Under the pieces are notes generated by a model. It saw nothing but the letters and a program-made list of their open reading frames with translations. It searched no databases and was not told where the DNA came from. 64,000 nucleotides of DNA, taken from NCBI RefSeq assembly GCF_030143255.1, contig NZ_JARJNR010000006.1:1-64000 (forward strand), given 5' to 3'. Source of the DNA: Frigidibacter sp. SD6-1. GTDB lineage: Bacteria; Pseudomonadota; Alphaproteobacteria; Rhodobacterales; Rhodobacteraceae. Below, piece by piece: positions 27,316 to 34,680 of this stretch. Position numbers and translations under genes: made by a program. Numbering within the stretch: position 1 is the first letter of the stretch; each line of letters opens with the position of its first letter.

Positions 27316-27818
27316 TCCCCACCCTCCACACCCGGCGCCTCATCCTCCGCGCCCCCAAACTCGCCGATTTCGAACATTGGGCGGCGTTCTTCGCCTCCCC
27401 CCGCTCGATCCACGAACGGGGCATGATGAGCCGCATCGACGCCTGGCGCACCTGGGCCGCCGACGTGGCGATCTGGCAACTGAAGGGCTACGGCCCCTTC
27501 GGCATGGATGACCGCGCGACCGGCGCCTATCTGGGCGAGGTCGGCATCTATCACGGCGACGATTTCCCCGGCCCGGAACTGGGCTGGTTCGTCGTGCCCG
27601 AGGCCGAGGGCAAGGGCTATGCGGCCGAGGCCGCCCGCGCCGTCCTCGACTGGGTGCGTGCCAGCTTCGACTGGCCCCATGTCACCAACATCATCGACCC
27701 CGCGAACGCCCGCTCCATCGCCCTCGGCCTCCGCCTCGGCGGCGTGATCGACCCGACGCTTCCCGGCGTCGACCCCGGCGACGTGGTGATCCGCCACGAT
27801 CTCGGAGGGCGGCCATGA
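27312..27818 (+). CDS. GNAT family N-acetyltransferase (2 of 5)
   Basis: The 168-residue paralogue of its neighbours has a TLHTRRLILRAPKLADF start, the AEGKGYAAEAARAVLDW acetyl-CoA motif and a DPANARSIALGLRLGG end segment. The ATGA overlap at 27312-27315 fixes the start; a longer in-frame reading from 26727 only translates the first GNAT gene out of frame. It is joined to the third copy by another ATGA. Confidence 0.9.
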   Translation: MIPTLHTRRLILRAPKLADFEHWAAFFASPRSIHERGMMSRIDAWRTWAADVAIWQLKGYGPFGMDDRATGAYLGEVGIYHGDDFPGPELGWFVVPEAEGKGYAAEAARAVLDWVRASFDWPHVTNIIDPANARSIALGLRLGGVIDPTLPGVDPGDVVIRHDLGGRP

Positions 27819-28342
27819 GGTTCCACAACGGCGCCCCCACGCTGCAATCCGGCCGGCTGACCCTCGGCCCGGTCAATGACGCCCATTGCGCCGCCTTCAT
27901 CGCCTTCTGCGCCACCGATACCTCGCGCTTTCTCGGCGGCCCTTCGGACAGCGAGGACGCCTGGGTCGGGGTCGCGATGCAGGCCGGGCAATGGACGCTG
28001 CGCGGCTATGGCACCTTCTGGGTCAGCGAGACGGCGACGGCCACGCCGGTCGGCCGCGTCGGCATCTTCCACCCGGGCTGGCGTAGCGAGCCTGAACTGA
28101 GCTGGGTGATCTATCCCGCCTTCCAGGGGCGCGGCTTTGCGACCGAGGCCGCGTTGGCGGCGCGCGACTGGGCATACGAGACATGTGGGTTCGGCCCGCT
28201 GATGAGCCTCATCGACCCGGCAAATTCCGCATCCGAGCGCGTGGCACGGCGCCTTGGCGCGGCGAACCAAGGCCCCCACCGCACCGACGTGCCCCACAGT
28301 GTGAACCGCTGGCGCCACCCCGGCCGCGAGGCGCGCGCATGA
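27815..28342 (+). CDS. GNAT family N-acetyltransferase (3 of 5)
   Basis: The 175-residue protein carries TLQSGRLTLGPVNDAH, FQGRGFATEAALAARDW and DPANSASERVARRLGA, matching the same three blocks as the other four copies. Its stop once probably overlapped the start of copy 4 in the usual ATGA way; a short inserted sequence now separates them. It has no signal peptide, so it is cytoplasmic. Substrate unknown. Confidence 0.9.
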   Translation: MRFHNGAPTLQSGRLTLGPVNDAHCAAFIAFCATDTSRFLGGPSDSEDAWVGVAMQAGQWTLRGYGTFWVSETATATPVGRVGIFHPGWRSEPELSWVIYPAFQGRGFATEAALAARDWAYETCGFGPLMSLIDPANSASERVARRLGAANQGPHRTDVPHSVNRWRHPGREARA

Positions 28343-28424
28343 TCCGCCCCGTTTCTTCTTTGTCGAAATACTCCGGGGTCCGGGGCAGCGCCCCGGAAGC
28401 GGGGGCCGGGTCATGATCCGCCCC
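28338..28424. repeat. Small inserted repeat flanked by a 13-bp direct duplication
   Basis: The 13-mer CATGATCCGCCCC occurs at 28338-28350 and again at 28412-28424. Between them are 61 bases with TTCTTTGTCGAAATACTCC followed by a G+C hairpin (CCGGGGC, loop AGC, GCCCCGG). Removing one 74-base unit would restore a direct ATGA junction between GNAT copies 3 and 4, like the other GNAT junctions. This fits insertion of a short REP/MITE-like element with target duplication. Confidence 0.65.
28339..28416 (+). CDS. 25-codon bridging reading frame across the inserted repeat
   Basis: The left copy of the duplicated 13-mer supplies ATG at 28339, overlapping the stop of GNAT 3. The frame runs 25 codons through the inserted repeat and stops at 28414-28416, overlapping the ATG of GNAT 4 at 28413. 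Translation could therefore pass from gene 3 to gene 4 through two ATGA steps. The peptide itself (starting MIRPVSSLSK) has no visible function; it may only serve coupling. Confidence 0.3.
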   Translation: MIRPVSSLSKYSGVRGSAPEAGAGS

Positions 28425-28994
28425 TGGGAACAGCCCGCACCGGATGGACCGGCCGCCGCCCTCGCCGCGGCGCTGGCCGCCCTTGTCCCGACGATCGAAA
28501 CCGCGCGCCTCAGGCTGCGCGCGCCGCGGCTCGCGGATTTCGACACCTGGGCCGAGATCGAATGTTCCGAACGCGCCACCTTCATCGGCGGGCCGATGAC
28601 GCGCGACGACGGCTGGCGCGACTTCACCCAGGCGACGGCGACCTGGCTCCTGCGCGGCCATGGCCTCTGGTCGGTCGAAAGCCGCGACGGCGCGGACCTT
28701 CTCGGCTTCGTCCTGATCGGATTCGAGCCGGGCGACCAGGAACCGGAACTGGGCTATCTCTTCACCGCCGCCGCCGAGGGCCGGGGCCTCGCCGTCGAGG
28801 CGGCCGGGGCGGCGCGGGACCATGCCTTCCGCGGCCTCGGCCTGCAATCGCTGGTCAGCTATGTCGATCGGGGTAACGACCGGTCCGCCCGGCTGGCGGA
28901 ACGGCTCGGCGCCCGTCGCGACCGTTCGGCCGAAACCGCCGTCGGACCGGATTGCCGCGTCTACCGCCACCCCGGCCCGGAGGCGCGCGCATGA
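28413..28994 (+). CDS. GNAT family N-acetyltransferase (4 of 5)
   Basis: The 193-residue protein has an N-terminal extension of about 28 residues (MIRPWEQPAPDGPAAALAAA) not seen in the other copies. Then come TIETARLRLRAPRLADF, the AEGRGLAVEAAGAARDH acetyl-CoA motif and a DRGNDRSARLAERLGA segment. The start is preceded by the inserted repeat, so coupling to copy 3 is altered. Its stop overlaps copy 5 by ATGA. Confidence 0.9.
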   Translation: MIRPWEQPAPDGPAAALAAALAALVPTIETARLRLRAPRLADFDTWAEIECSERATFIGGPMTRDDGWRDFTQATATWLLRGHGLWSVESRDGADLLGFVLIGFEPGDQEPELGYLFTAAAEGRGLAVEAAGAARDHAFRGLGLQSLVSYVDRGNDRSARLAERLGARRDRSAETAVGPDCRVYRHPGPEARA

Positions 28995-29509
28995 CCTTGA
29001 CACCCCCGCCCAGCGCGCGCCTGCGTTTCTGCATGCCGGCCGAAAGGCATCTCGACGCCATGACCGCCTTTCAGACCGGCCCGCGCGCGGCCGAACGCGG
29101 CTGGTCCTGCCGCCCGCACGAGGCCTGGCGCCACTGGGCCGCGATCATCGGCCATCATGCGCTGCGCGGCTTCGGCCCCTTCGTCGGCGAGCGGCTGGAC
29201 GACGGCCAGCCGGTCGGCCTCTTCGGCCCCTGGCACCCGGGCGGCCAGGCTGAGCGCGAGATCAAATGGACGCTCTGGGACGGTGCGGACGAGGGCAGAG
29301 GCCTTGCACGCGAGGCGGCGGAAACGATGATCTCCTTCGCGTTCAGGCAGCTCGGCTGGGACCGAGCCGTCAGCTACATCGAGCCGGGCAACGCCCGCTC
29401 GGCGGCGCTGGCATCACGGCTGGGCGCGCGCAAGGACGGGCAGTGGCAGACGCCGTCCGGGAAATGCGTCGATGTCTGGCGCCATCCATCACCGGGGGAT
29501 CGGCTATGA
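28991..29509 (+). CDS. GNAT family N-acetyltransferase (5 of 5)
   Basis: The 172-residue protein is the most divergent copy at its N-terminus (PPPSARLRFCMPAERHLDAM) but keeps DEGRGLAREAAETMISF and EPGNARSAALASRLGA. The start at 28991 is set by the ATGA overlap; an earlier in-frame ATG at 28952 reads the previous gene out of frame. Substrate unknown. Confidence 0.88.
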   Translation: MTLTPPPSARLRFCMPAERHLDAMTAFQTGPRAAERGWSCRPHEAWRHWAAIIGHHALRGFGPFVGERLDDGQPVGLFGPWHPGGQAEREIKWTLWDGADEGRGLAREAAETMISFAFRQLGWDRAVSYIEPGNARSAALASRLGARKDGQWQTPSGKCVDVWRHPSPGDRL

Positions 29510-29591
29510 AATGGTTACTGCGTGTCGGGACGGATGCGGGACGGGTGCGGGACGCAAGACCGACGCCTGCCAGCCTTTTGGGAAGGGGCCT

Positions 29592-29888
29592 ATGATGGAC
29601 ACGGCAACCCGCGCGGCAGCGCTTCTGAGCGAACATCGCGACGCCATCGACCGGCTGGACGCGATCCTTGTCTATACGCTCGCCGAGCGGTTCAAGCAGA
29701 CCCAGGCGGTCGGGCGGCTGAAGGCCGCGCACGAGCTGCCGCCCGCCGATCCGGTACGCGAGGCGACCCAGATGGCGCGGCTGGAGGCCCTGGCACGAGA
29801 GGCCGACCTCGACCCCGAACTCGCGAAGAAATTCCTGACCTTCATCATCTCCGAAGTCATCAGGCATCACGAGAAACTACAGAAATAG
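29592..29888 (+). CDS. Monofunctional chorismate mutase, alphaproteobacterial AroQ type
   Basis: The 98-residue all-helical protein matches the AroQ fold: HRDAIDRLDAILVYTLAERF (helix 1), VGRLKAAHELPPADPVREA, and a last helix FLTFIISEVIRHHEKLQ. Arg and Lys residues equivalent to Arg11, Arg28 and Lys39 of the E. coli domain are present. Positions equivalent to Arg51 and Gln88 appear to be Gln and His, as I recall for the clade E (alphaproteobacterial) enzymes. It would convert chorismate to prephenate for Phe and Tyr. It sits just upstream of rpsP. A GGGAAGGGG run before ATG 29592 supports the start. Confidence 0.85.
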   Translation: MMDTATRAAALLSEHRDAIDRLDAILVYTLAERFKQTQAVGRLKAAHELPPADPVREATQMARLEALAREADLDPELAKKFLTFIISEVIRHHEKLQK

Positions 29889-29895
29889 CAACCCG

Positions 29896-29923
29896 GTAGG
29901 ATGGGCAATATTGCCCATCCTAC
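29896..29923. repeat. Perfect 28-bp palindrome upstream of rpsP
   Basis: Bases 29896-29909 (starting GTAGGATGGG) are the exact reverse complement of 29910-29923. It begins eight bases after the chorismate mutase stop and ends 24 bases before the rpsP start. It has no T-run, so it looks like a dispersed intergenic repeat or an attenuating hairpin rather than a plain terminator. The transcript form would be a 14-bp stem with almost no loop unless the centre opens. Confidence 0.85.
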
Positions 29924-29947
29924 GAAGCCATCCAAAGGAGAAAACAC

Positions 29948-30298
29948 ATGGCTATGAAAATCCGTCTGGCGCGCGGCGGTTCCAAGAAGCGCCCGTTCTA
30001 TTCGATCGTTGCATCCGACAGCCGCATGCCGCGCGACGGCCGCTTCATCGAGAAGCTCGGCACCTACAACCCGCTGCTCGCCAAGGATGACGAGAAGCGC
30101 GTTGTGATGAACATGGAACGCGTGAACCACTGGCTCGCCCAAGGCGCCCAGCCGACCGACCGCGTCGCCCGCTTCCTCGAAGCTTCTGGCGCCAAGCCCA
30201 AGACCACCCGCGCCAACATGAAGAAGGCCGAACCCGGCGACAAGGCCAAGAAGCGCGCCGAGGAAAAGGCCGCGAAATCCGAAGCGGCGGCCGAGTAA
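29948..30298 (+). CDS. rpsP: 30S ribosomal protein S16
   Basis: The 116-residue protein starts [20 protein letters not shown], the standard S16 opening. The S16 core ends near residue 80 and is followed by a Lys/Ala/Glu-rich tail common in alphaproteobacterial S16. An AAAGGAG at 29934-29940 gives a strong ribosome binding site, as expected for a ribosomal protein. It heads the usual rpsP-rimM-trmD gene order, here with a tiny gene inserted after it. Confidence 0.98.
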   Translation: MAMKIRLARGGSKKRPFYSIVASDSRMPRDGRFIEKLGTYNPLLAKDDEKRVVMNMERVNHWLAQGAQPTDRVARFLEASGAKPKTTRANMKKAEPGDKAKKRAEEKAAKSEAAAE

Positions 30299-30304
30299 GC
30301 CACC

Positions 30305-30436
30305 ATGTTCGTTGGCTTTTTCCTGCGCCGTATCGTGACCGTCACGCTGTGCGCGGCGGCCTTCTGGGCGGGCGTGAAGGCCGACAACCTGTTCGCCGGG
30401 GAACCTGCCCCGGCGGCCGACTGCGCGGGGGGCTGA
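30305..30436 (+). CDS. 43-residue single-pass membrane protein between rpsP and rimM
   Basis: A short frame starts six bases after rpsP and ends one base before rimM. It codes a protein beginning [20 protein letters not shown], with one hydrophobic helix flanked by two arginines and a short polar C-terminus with Pro/Ala and Cys. Tight spacing on both sides and a non-random hydrophobic pattern support it as a real gene. I recognise no family and the function is unknown. Confidence 0.55.
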   Translation: MFVGFFLRRIVTVTLCAAAFWAGVKADNLFAGEPAPAADCAGG

Positions 30437-30437
30437 C

Positions 30438-30956
30438 ATGGCGGATCGCATCTGCGTCGGCGCCATCGCGGGGGCATTCGGGGTCAAGGGCGAAGTGCGG
30501 CTGAAAAGCTTCTGCGCCCAGCCCGAGGCCATCGCCGCCTATGCGCCGCTCTGGTCCAAGGACGGCAGCCGCAGCTTCACGCTGCGCCTGACCCGCGGCT
30601 CCGGCGGCGGCCTCACCGCCCGGCTCTCGGGCATCAATACCAAGGAAGAGGCGGATGCGCTGCGCGGCTTCGAGCTTTACGCCGACCGCGACAAGCTGCC
30701 CAACCTTCCCGACGATGAATTCTATCATGCCGACCTCATCGGGCTTGAGGTGCTGGACACGTCCGGCCGCCCGCTCGGCCGGGTGAAGGCGGTCCACAAC
30801 CACGGCGCGGGCGACTTTCTGGAGATCACGGCGCCGGGCGGCGGGCTCCTTGTGCCCTTCACCAGGGCGGCCGTTCCGACCGTCGATCTGACGGCCCGCC
30901 GCATCATCGCCGATCCGCCTGATGACTTGGGGTCCGAGGATCAGGGCGATGAGTGA
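30438..30956 (+). CDS. rimM: Ribosome maturation factor RimM
   Basis: The 172-residue protein has the RimM start ([21 protein letters not shown]) and the PRC-barrel part from about residue 95 ([14 protein letters not shown]). A late [13 protein letters not shown] segment is also typical. It binds S19 and helps 30S head maturation. It lies between the small membrane protein and trmD, with trmD starting inside its last codons. Confidence 0.96.
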   Translation: MADRICVGAIAGAFGVKGEVRLKSFCAQPEAIAAYAPLWSKDGSRSFTLRLTRGSGGGLTARLSGINTKEEADALRGFELYADRDKLPNLPDDEFYHADLIGLEVLDTSGRPLGRVKAVHNHGAGDFLEITAPGGGLLVPFTRAAVPTVDLTARRIIADPPDDLGSEDQGDE

Positions 30957-31764
30957 TGAAAAGCCCAAATCTCACGGTCGCCTTGCCATTTCCGCAGCGC
31001 TGCGCCCGCGCGAACTGTTGACCGACAGGCCGCGCCTCAAGGACGCCTGGACCGCACGGATCATCACGCTCTTTCCCGAGGCTTTTCCCGGCACGCTTGG
31101 CCTCAGCCTGACCGGCAAGGCCCTGGCCGAAGGCAAGTGGGCGCTTGAAACCATCGACCTGCGCCCCTTCGGCGAGGGGCGCCACCGCAATGTCGACGAC
31201 ACCCCCGCGGGCGGCGGGGCGGGCATGGTCCTGCGCCCCGATGTCGTCTCACGCGCGCTCGACGAGGCGGCGCGCGGCGCGCCGGACGACCGGGCGCGCT
31301 GGCCGCTCCTCTACCTCTCCCCGCGCGGGCGACCGTTCGATCAGGCCATGGCCCGCCGCTTTGCCGCGGCAGAGGGCCTGACCCTTCTCTGCGGCAGGTT
31401 CGAGGGCGTGGATGAACGGGTGATCGAGGCCTTCGGGATCGAGGAAGTGAGCCTTGGCGATTTCGTCCTGACCGGTGGAGAGATCGCCGCGCAGGCGCTG
31501 ATCGACGCGACCGTCAGGCTTCTGCCCGGCGTCCTCGGCAACGCCGCCTCGACCGAGGAGGAAAGCTTCTCGGCGGGGCTTCTGGAATATCCCCAATATA
31601 CAAGACCGCAGGTCTGGCAGGGTCGCGAAATCCCGGCCGTCCTCATGTCCGGCCATCACGGCGAGATCGCGAGGTGGCGGCGGGCGGAGGCCGAGCGGAT
31701 CACGCGGGAACGCCGCCCCGACCTCTGGGCAAGACATACGGACAAGACAGGTCGCGCCGGCTGA
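30949..31764 (+). CDS. trmD: tRNA (guanine37-N1)-methyltransferase TrmD
   Basis: The SPOUT-class enzyme methylates G37 of tRNAs using SAM. Marks are [10 protein letters not shown], the [12 protein letters not shown] loop, [11 protein letters not shown] and the knot region [11 protein letters not shown]. It carries an N-terminal extension of about 30 residues before the usual start at ITLFPE; the chosen ATG at 30949 overlaps rimM by 8 bases. An alternative earlier ATG at 30922 would only lengthen the leader. Two palindromes follow its stop. Confidence 0.96.
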   Translation: MSDEKPKSHGRLAISAALRPRELLTDRPRLKDAWTARIITLFPEAFPGTLGLSLTGKALAEGKWALETIDLRPFGEGRHRNVDDTPAGGGAGMVLRPDVVSRALDEAARGAPDDRARWPLLYLSPRGRPFDQAMARRFAAAEGLTLLCGRFEGVDERVIEAFGIEEVSLGDFVLTGGEIAAQALIDATVRLLPGVLGNAASTEEESFSAGLLEYPQYTRPQVWQGREIPAVLMSGHHGEIARWRRAEAERITRERRPDLWARHTDKTGRAG

Positions 31765-31767
31765 CGC

Positions 31768-31818
31768 CCAAAATCCTTCGCGAAGGATTTTGGCAAATTT
31801 TTTCGCGAAAAAATTTGC
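31768..31818. terminator. Two adjoining perfect 26-bp palindromes after trmD
   Basis: Palindrome one (31768-31793) and palindrome two (31793-31818) share a single base and are each perfect. Both have a TTCGCGAA centre, and the second has long A and T runs. As RNA each forms a hairpin of up to 13 bp, reading the same on both strands. They sit in the 117-base gap between trmD and arfB and could end transcription or protect 3' ends; they also look like a dispersed repeat. Confidence 0.6.
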
Positions 31819-31881
31819 ACCGCCCCCGGCCGCACCGCGCAATCCTTGACCGCGCGCGAAGGCCGGGCGAGAACCCGGATC

Positions 31882-32301
31882 ATGCTCTGGATCACCGACA
31901 CACTCACGATCGCCGACTGGGAGCTTTCGGAAAGCTTTTCCCGCTCTTCCGGGCCTGGCGGGCAGAATGTGAACAAGGTCTCGACGGCGGTCGATCTGCG
32001 GTTCGAGGCGGAACGCAGCCCGCATCTGCCCGCAGCCGTCAAGGCAAGGCTGAAGCGGCTTGCCGGGCGGCGCTGGACCACCGACGGCGCCATCCTGATC
32101 CAGGTCGAGGAGACCCGCAGCCAGGCGCGCAATCGCGAGATCGCGCGCGAACGGCTGTCGGACCTGATCCGCGCGGCGCTGGTGGCGCCGAAGCGGCGGG
32201 TGGCGACCAAGCCGACCTATGGCAGCCAGCAGCGGCGCTTGAAGTCCAAGGCGGAAAGGTCCGAGGTCAAGGCCATGCGGGGGAAGGTCGAGGATGAGTG
32301 A
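31882..32301 (+). CDS. arfB: Peptidyl-tRNA hydrolase ArfB (YaeJ), ribosome rescue
   Basis: The 139-residue protein has the release-factor GGQ motif in SSGPGGQNVNKV near residue 25-36 and a basic C-terminal tail (QQRRLKSKAERSEVKAMRGK). In ArfB this tail enters the empty mRNA channel of stalled ribosomes. Length and layout match the family. The start at MLWITDTL is preferred over 31846, because the added residues are not conserved-looking. It overlaps the aminotransferase start by eight bases. Confidence 0.93.
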   Translation: MLWITDTLTIADWELSESFSRSSGPGGQNVNKVSTAVDLRFEAERSPHLPAAVKARLKRLAGRRWTTDGAILIQVEETRSQARNREIARERLSDLIRAALVAPKRRVATKPTYGSQQRRLKSKAERSEVKAMRGKVEDE

Positions 32302-33544
32302 TCTTCTTGAGCGGCGGGCAGCACTTCTTGGCCCCAATGTCCCGACCTTCTACCGCGAGCCGGTGCATATCGTGCGCGGCGACGGGGTCTGGCTTCATGA
32401 CGCCGAAGGCCGCCGCTATCTCGACTGCTACAACAATGTGCCGCACGTCGGCCATTGCCACCCGAAGGTGGTTGAGGCGATCGCCCGGCAATCGGCGCTC
32501 TTGAACACCCATACCCGCTATCTGCACGCCGGAATACTCGACTATCTGGAACGGCTGACGGCGACCTTCGGCCATGGCCTTTCCCAGGCGATCATGGTCT
32601 GCACCGGGTCCGAGGCGAACGATATAGCCCTTCGCATGGCGCAGGCGGCGACCGGCAGGACCGGGCTGATTGCGACCGACAATACCTATCATGGCAATAC
32701 GGCCGCCGTGTCGGCGCTGAATACGCGCCGTCCGCCCATCGGCGGCTGGCCGCCCCATGTCCGGCGCGTCCCCGCGCCGGACGGGCTGGTGCCGGGCGGC
32801 TGCGATGGTGCGGCTTTCGGGGTCAATGTCGCCCGCGCGATCAGGGAACTGGAGGAGGCGGGCTTCGGCTGCGCCGCCCTGATCCTCTGCCCGATCTTTG
32901 CAAACGAAGGCCTGCCGGATGTGGCGCCGGGGTTCCTCGACCAGGCGGCGGCGGCGGTGCGCAAGGCGGGTGGGCTGATCATTTCGGATGAGGTGCAGCC
33001 GGGGTTCGGGCGGCTCGGGCGGCAGTGGTGGGGGCATGACTGGCTGGGCTTCGCGCCCGATGTGGCGACGATGGGCAAGCCGATGGGCAACGGCTATCCG
33101 GTCGCGGGCGTGGTCGCGCGACCGGATGTGATGGCGGCTTTCCGCGAGGCATTTGGATATTTCAACACATTCGGCGGCAATCCGGTGGCCTGCGCCGCCG
33201 CCATGGCGGTTCTCGACGTGATCGAGGAAGAGGGGTTGATGGACCATGCGGCGCGGGTGAGCGACCGGATGGCAGGACACCTCGCGGCCCTCTCGCATCC
33301 GCTGATCGCGGGCGTCCGGGCGCGGGGCCTTTTCTTCGCGGTCGAACTGGCGCGGGACGGCATGCCCGCACCGGAGGCGGCCGAGGCGGTCGTCGAGACG
33401 ATGAAGGCGCGCGGCATCCTGATCGGACGGATCGGACGCGCCCAGCATATCCTGAAACTGCGTCCGCCCATGCCGTTCGGGACGGCAGAGGCCGATTTCG
33501 CGGCCGAGGCGCTTGCCGACAGTCTGCAAGAGGTTGCGGTGTGA
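32294..33544 (+). CDS. Class III PLP aminotransferase / phospho-lyase-like
   Basis: The 416-residue enzyme has the class III layout: GSEANDIALR near 105-114, the cofactor Asp in IISDEVQPGFGR (Asp232) and the Schiff-base Lys262 in TMGKPMGNGYP. The next gene overlaps it by four bases and encodes an APH-fold kinase. That pairing is known for amino-alcohol breakdown, where a kinase phosphorylates ethanolamine or hydroxylysine and a class III-fold lyase removes phosphate and ammonia (AGXT2L1/2 in animals). The GSEANDIALR block resembles those lyases. A plain transaminase remains possible. Confidence 0.85.
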   Translation: MSDLLERRAALLGPNVPTFYREPVHIVRGDGVWLHDAEGRRYLDCYNNVPHVGHCHPKVVEAIARQSALLNTHTRYLHAGILDYLERLTATFGHGLSQAIMVCTGSEANDIALRMAQAATGRTGLIATDNTYHGNTAAVSALNTRRPPIGGWPPHVRRVPAPDGLVPGGCDGAAFGVNVARAIRELEEAGFGCAALILCPIFANEGLPDVAPGFLDQAAAAVRKAGGLIISDEVQPGFGRLGRQWWGHDWLGFAPDVATMGKPMGNGYPVAGVVARPDVMAAFREAFGYFNTFGGNPVACAAAMAVLDVIEEEGLMDHAARVSDRMAGHLAALSHPLIAGVRARGLFFAVELARDGMPAPEAAEAVVETMKARGILIGRIGRAQHILKLRPPMPFGTAEADFAAEALADSLQEVAV

Positions 33545-34521
33545 CCGCCGAAGATACAACCGAGATCGCGGCCGAAGCCGCCCGGCTTTGGGGGGCGGTC
33601 GCCACACCCGAACTGATCGTCGCGCGCGAGAACATCGTCTACAGGATGGAGCTTTCCAGAGGGCGTCGCGCCGCGCTTAGGCTGCACCGCGTGGGCTACC
33701 AGAGCCGCAAGGCGATAGAGGCGGAGCTGCTGTGGACAGGCGCGCTCGCCGCGCGCGGTTTTCCGACGCCGGGGCCGGTTCCCCTTCCGGGCGGCAAGGT
33801 GACGGCCGAAGTCGGCGGCCGCATTGTCAGCGCGACCGAATGGATTGCGGGCGAACCGGTCGGCTGCGCCGCCCTGCCGCTTGGCGGAAGCCGTGCCGAA
33901 CAGGCCGACCTGCATCGCGATATCGGCAGGCTGATTGCCCGGCTGCACAGTCTGACGGACGGTCTGGACCTGTCGCCCACGCTGCCGCGACCACGATGGG
34001 ATGCGGAAGGTCTATTGGGTGCCACGCCGCTTTGGGGCGCGTTCTGGCGGCACCCTGGCCTCGACAGCGAGGCGAGTGCGCTGCTTCATCGGCTGCGGGC
34101 ATCCCTTCACGAGAGGTTGGCGCGTGGAGACGGATTTGCCGCCGATTTCGGCCTGATCCATGCCGATGTCCTGCGGGAAAACCTGCTTGCCGCCGATGGG
34201 ACTCTGTCGCTCATCGACTTTGACGACAGCGGTTATGGCTACCGCATCTATGATCTCGGCACCGCGCTCGTGCAAAGTCTTGAAGAAACGACGCTTCCCG
34301 ACCTCGCCCGCGCGCTACTTGAAGGCTACAACGGCGAACGCGGGCAGGCGCTCGTTTTCACCGAAGATGACCTCAGGATCGGCGTCCTTCTGCGCGCGCT
34401 TGCCTCCTGCGGCTGGATCCAGAGCCGGGCCGCGCCGGACGACCCGCGCCAGCGCCTCTATGTCGCGCGTGCTGTCCGGCTAGCCGGTCTGGTCGAGCGG
34501 GGCCTGCCGGGCTGGACCTGA
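33541..34521 (+). CDS. APH-fold small-molecule kinase (hydroxylysine/ethanolamine kinase-like)
   Basis: The 326-residue protein has the aminoglycoside phosphotransferase fold: an N-lobe with ENIVYRME, the catalytic loop LIHADVLRENLL and the metal-binding LIDFDDSGYG. There is no leader, so it is cytoplasmic. Its start overlaps the aminotransferase stop (GTGTGACC region), so the two are probably made together. The pairing suggests phosphorylation of a hydroxyl amine followed by phospho-lyase action. Homoserine or choline kinase activity cannot be excluded. Confidence 0.8.
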   Translation: MTAEDTTEIAAEAARLWGAVATPELIVARENIVYRMELSRGRRAALRLHRVGYQSRKAIEAELLWTGALAARGFPTPGPVPLPGGKVTAEVGGRIVSATEWIAGEPVGCAALPLGGSRAEQADLHRDIGRLIARLHSLTDGLDLSPTLPRPRWDAEGLLGATPLWGAFWRHPGLDSEASALLHRLRASLHERLARGDGFAADFGLIHADVLRENLLAADGTLSLIDFDDSGYGYRIYDLGTALVQSLEETTLPDLARALLEGYNGERGQALVFTEDDLRIGVLLRALASCGWIQSRAAPDDPRQRLYVARAVRLAGLVERGLPGWT

Positions 34522-34535
34522 CGATTGTTCGCGGC

Positions 34536-34560
34536 AAAGGCCTCAAGCGTGCCTTTTCGG
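34536..34560 (+). terminator. Weak hairpin after the kinase gene
   Basis: AAAGGC (34536-34541) pairs with GCCTTT (34551-34556) across a nine-base loop, followed by a short T-containing stretch. It lies 15 bases after the kinase stop and before the flippase gene. The stem is short. Confidence 0.3.
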
Positions 34561-34680
34561 CAAGTCTTTGCACAAATGTGAAAAAGTCGCGCGCGCGCCC
34601 GCGTTCCGCGCTTGCGATCAGGGCCGAATGCGTTGAAAACCATTGGCAACCCCGATGACACAAAGGCCCCACCCCCGATC

